Shown: positions 61,261-64,000 of the stretch, piece by piece
Numbering within the stretch: the first letter of the stretch is position 1
Layout of the letters: each line of letters starts with the position of its first letter
NCBI GenBank assembly: GCA_030704615.1
Contig: CM060731.1
Span: forward strand, 73,946,756-74,010,755
Reading direction: 5' to 3'
Source of the DNA: Takakia lepidozioides
Lineage: Eukaryota > Streptophyta > Takakiopsida > Takakiales > Takakiaceae
DNA: 64,000 nucleotides
Translations under genes and position numbers: made by a program
Notes under the pieces: generated by a model
What the model saw: only the letters and a program-made list of their open reading frames with translations
Told to the model about the DNA's origin: nothing
Databases searched by the model: none

Positions 61261-62345
61261 AGCCCCTGACAAAGATAGTTTCTGACCCTTTGTGTTCCGC
61301 TCAAACTGGGTGCGGGGTCAATGGCCACAATATGAGTACATTCTCTCTCTCTCTCTCTCTCTCTCTCTGTGGTCCTTGGAGTACGGATCTGCTATATGGG
61401 TTGATAACTCCAACCAGGCTAAGTCTCTAGAATCCATTCAAGTGGGGGTGCTTAAGGAGTGTATGTCAGCATGCTCCAAAACAGCCAATGTGGCTGTTCG
61501 GGGTGAGTTTGGCATTCCGTCCTTAAGCTCCCGACGAGATGAATTCAAGGTCAGATGGTGGGGTCAGCTGCAACATATGCCCAACACCAGATATCCTAAA
61601 TTAATCGACTCTATATCTTGGAAACAGGACCGCCCTGTCAAACAGGCTAAGTCCTGGCAGAAGAGAGTAGAAGAGATCCTCAAGGACCTGGACCTGGATC
61701 CGCAAGTCTTGACCCTGCTGGATAAATCTGACTTAGAGGCTGTAGTGTCCGAAGCCATGTCTGTTGCCATGAGATTGTCTGATGAAAATGAAGTTCGGCA
61801 GAAAACTTCCCTGAACTTGTTTCAAGTCTGTGACATGGGGGAGGACATCTTGGATGACCTCAAGGGTCTACCCACTCTCGGCACTAGACTGAAATTTAAA
61901 CTCAGGGCAGGAAGCCTACCTTTGAACAGCAAACAGAAGCAGAGAGGAAAGGGAGAGTGCAATTGCCCATTGTGTGGGCAATCTGAAGACAGTATTCATT
62001 TTCTGATACACTGTCCGGGGTTCTCTCACCAAAGAGACGCTCTCTTCAAATCTATTAAGGGAATTGTGCCTGTACCCCTGTTTACCAACTTTGAAAGTCT
62101 CGAGGCTGAGCCAAAAGCCCAGGCCCTCCTGAGGCCTAGTTTTTGGGCAAATCACACACAGCAGATTGATGCTTGTGTGAAGGGATTTCTAGAGGATATC
62201 TGGAAAACCCGGATTAATTCTTTATATGGAGGTAAGTCTTACTACCAACGTCAGCCCCTGACAGAGGTAGGTTCTGTCCCTTTTGTTCCCGCTCAAACTG
62301 GGCGCGGGGTCAATGGCCACAAGGCTACGGCAAACAACGTCTTAT
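61261..62345 (+). pseudogene. LINE 3' end, array unit 2
   Basis: After a (CT)n run (61341-61368), one long open frame (61292-62347) covers LEYGSAIWVDNSNQAKSLES, FKVRWWGQLQHMPNTRYPKL, VEEILKDLDLDPQVLTLLDK, CNCPLCGQSEDSIHFLIHCP (zinc finger of the LINE C-terminus, C-x2-C ... H-x4-C) and SFWANHTQQIDACVKGFLED. It stops at the LINE 3' end CAAACAACGTCTTATGAGTA. It is 5'-truncated downstream of the RT domain, so it has no catalytic part. Confidence 0.85.
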
Positions 62346-63515
62346 GAGTACAATATCTCTGTGGTCCTCCCTTCCTACACTTACCTGGGCGTTGGGTTTT
62401 CCTCCAATTGTAATTGGGATGCACATATCCGGAAAGTTGTTCAAACTGGAGGGCAAAGCTCTTGGGCTCACTAAATTTTTCCACTGCAGAGGGGTCAACT
62501 CTGAGGTTAAGAAAACCATGCTTTGTCGCATTATTAGACCTGCCTTGGAGTACGGATCTGCAATATGGGTTGATAACTCCAACCAGGCTAAGTCTCTAGA
62601 ATCCATTCAAGTGGGGGTGCTTAAGGAGTGTATGTCAGCATGCTCCAAAACAGCCAATGTGGCTGTTCGAGGTGAGTTTGGCATTCCGTCCTTCAGCTCC
62701 TGACGAGATGAATTCAAGGTCAGATGGTGGGGTCAGCTGCAACATATGCCCAACGCCAGATATCCTAAGTTAATCGACTCTATATCTTGGAAACAGGACC
62801 GCCCTGTCAAACAGGCTAAGTCCTGGCAGAAGAGAGTAGAAGAGATTCTCAAGGACCTGGACCTGGATCCGCAAGTCTTGACCCTGCTGGATAAATCTGA
62901 CTTAGAGGCTGTAGTGTCCAAACCCATGTCTGTTGCCATGAGATTGTCTGATGAAAATGAAGTTAGGCAGAAAACTTCCCTGAACTTGTTTCCAGTCAGT
63001 GACATGGAGGACATCTTGGATGACCTCAAGGGTCTTTCCACTCTCGGCGCTAGACTGAAATTTAAACCCAGGGCAGGAAGCCTACCTTTGAACAGCAAAC
63101 AGAAGCAGAGAGGAAAGGGAGAGTGCAATTGCCCATTGTGTGGGCCACCTGAAGACAGTATTCATTTTCTGATACACTGTCCGGGGTTCTCTCACCAAAG
63201 AGACGCTCTCTTCAAATCTATCAAGGGAATTGTGCCTGTACCTCTGTTTACCAACTTTGAAAGTCTCGAGGCTGAGCCAAAAGCCCAGGCCCTCCTGAGG
63301 CCTAGTTTTTGGGCAAATCACACACAGCAGATTGATACTTGTGTGAAGGGATTTCTAGAGGATATCTGGAAAACCCGGATTAATTCTATATATGAAGGTT
63401 AGTCTTACTACCGATGTCAGCCCCTGACAGAGGTAGGTTCTGTCCCTTTTGTTTCCCCTCAAACTGGGCGTGGGGTCAATGACCACAAGGCTATGGCAAA
63501 CAACGTCTTATGAGT
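62346..63515 (+). pseudogene. LINE 3' end, array unit 3
   Basis: It repeats unit 2 with a longer 5' part: LPSYTYLGVGFSSNCNWDAH and EVKKTMLCRIIRPALEYGSA, then the same C-terminal region with a TGA at 62701-62703, one lost codon near 63006 and GPPEDS in place of GQSEDS in the zinc finger. It ends CAAACAACGTCTTATGAGTA at about 63514. Confidence 0.85.
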
Positions 63516-63810
63516 ACAATCTCGCTGTGGGCGCGGGGTCACTCACCCCACGGCTACGGCAAATGGGGCCAGTTATTGGGCAAATCACACACAGCAGATT
63601 GATGCTTGTGTGAAGGGATTTCTAGAGGATATTTGGAAAACCCGGCCTCGGTACATTACACCAAGGCAAGTCTTACTACCAACGTCAGCCCCTGACAGAG
63701 GTAGGTTCTGTCCCTTTGTGTTCTGCTCAAACTGGGGCGGGGTCAATGGCCACAAGGCTACGGCAAACAATGTCTTATGAGTACATTCTCTCTCTCTCTC
63801 TCTCTCTCTG
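63516..63810 (+). pseudogene. LINE 3' end, array unit 4 (short)
   Basis: Only YWANHTQQIDACVKGFLEDI and the 3' UTR remain. It ends in ATGAGTACATT followed by (CT)n at 63787-63809 and CTGTGCTCCTCC. Confidence 0.8.
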
Positions 63811-64000
63811 TGCTCCTCCCTGTCCTCTAGGAAGCCTATTGCCATTGGGTGGACTTGATACGGGAGTACATTAATGTCTCTGTGACTAAATGCCGGCCTT
63901 GTGACCTCGTGTCCTTGTTTGTTTCGACCTGAAGCGCTTTGCTCCAGGTAAGGTAGTGCATTGGATTTTGTTGGAAAGCTTGGGGCCTTTCCCTCTTTAG
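63811..64000. other. Right edge, unassigned
   Basis: No recognisable gene or repeat in the last 190 bases. Confidence 0.4.

Overview
This window is nuclear DNA from a land plant: genes with many introns, a plant-type family 1 beta-glucosidase, a pentatricopeptide-repeat (PPR) relic, a chromovirus primed by initiator-Met tRNA, and dense nested transposons. A SHIPPO/ODF3-type sperm-tail repeat exon (2580-2905) points to a lineage with swimming sperm (fern, lycophyte, bryophyte, cycad or Ginkgo). The PPR wording fits a fern or lycophyte best, but that is inference. There is one 500-base assembly gap (39785-40284).

Layout. 1-290: 5' end of a PARN-like ribonuclease gene (minus), running off the left edge. 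0.8-1.35 kb: PPR pseudogene. 2.6-2.9 kb: SHIPPO-repeat exon. 4102-10567 (minus): a complete 13-exon GH1 beta-glucosidase gene whose exon phases join to 518 codons. Three broken GH1 pieces lie at 11.2, 51.3 and 58.4-60.6 kb. 11.5-17 kb: gene-poor, with SINEs, a fold-back element and a GC-rich inverted repeat. 17.1-19.9 kb: 5' half of an L1-type LINE.

19.9-36.0 kb: a decayed Ty3/gypsy element that carries a DNA cytosine-5 methyltransferase between protease and reverse transcriptase, and a PHD finger at the end of integrase. It is the most unusual object here: a mobile element that could both write DNA methylation and read histones. A 6.6-kb Mutator-like element (24228-30794, 9-bp target duplication CATGGCACC) sits in its gag-pol. 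That element in turn holds a solo LTR (TSD TGTAT), LINE fragments and a tRNA-like SINE. This gives a readable insertion order: LINE, then methyltransferase element, then MULE, then LTR.

36.0-46.6 kb: an unrecognised multi-exon gene split by a full-length chromovirus (37215-43058, TSD ACCCG, chromodomain present, RT region inside the gap). Five copies of a GCGCGATCACGCGTGG-like motif are scattered through this segment. 46.6-47.5 and 54.1-54.8 kb: further LTRs of the chromovirus family. 48.3-49.3 kb: LINE reverse transcriptase remnant. 49.3-51.8 kb: palindrome and tandem repeats. 52-53.4 kb: faint coding remnants. 54.8-58.4 kb: no genes. 60.6-63.8 kb: a head-to-tail array of LINE 3' ends joined at CT-rich junctions.

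Only the GH1 gene and the partial PARN-like gene look clearly functional. The rest is mainly a record of transposon nesting and gene duplication. Positions of splice sites and domain limits come from reading the sequence by eye; no alignment or search was run.
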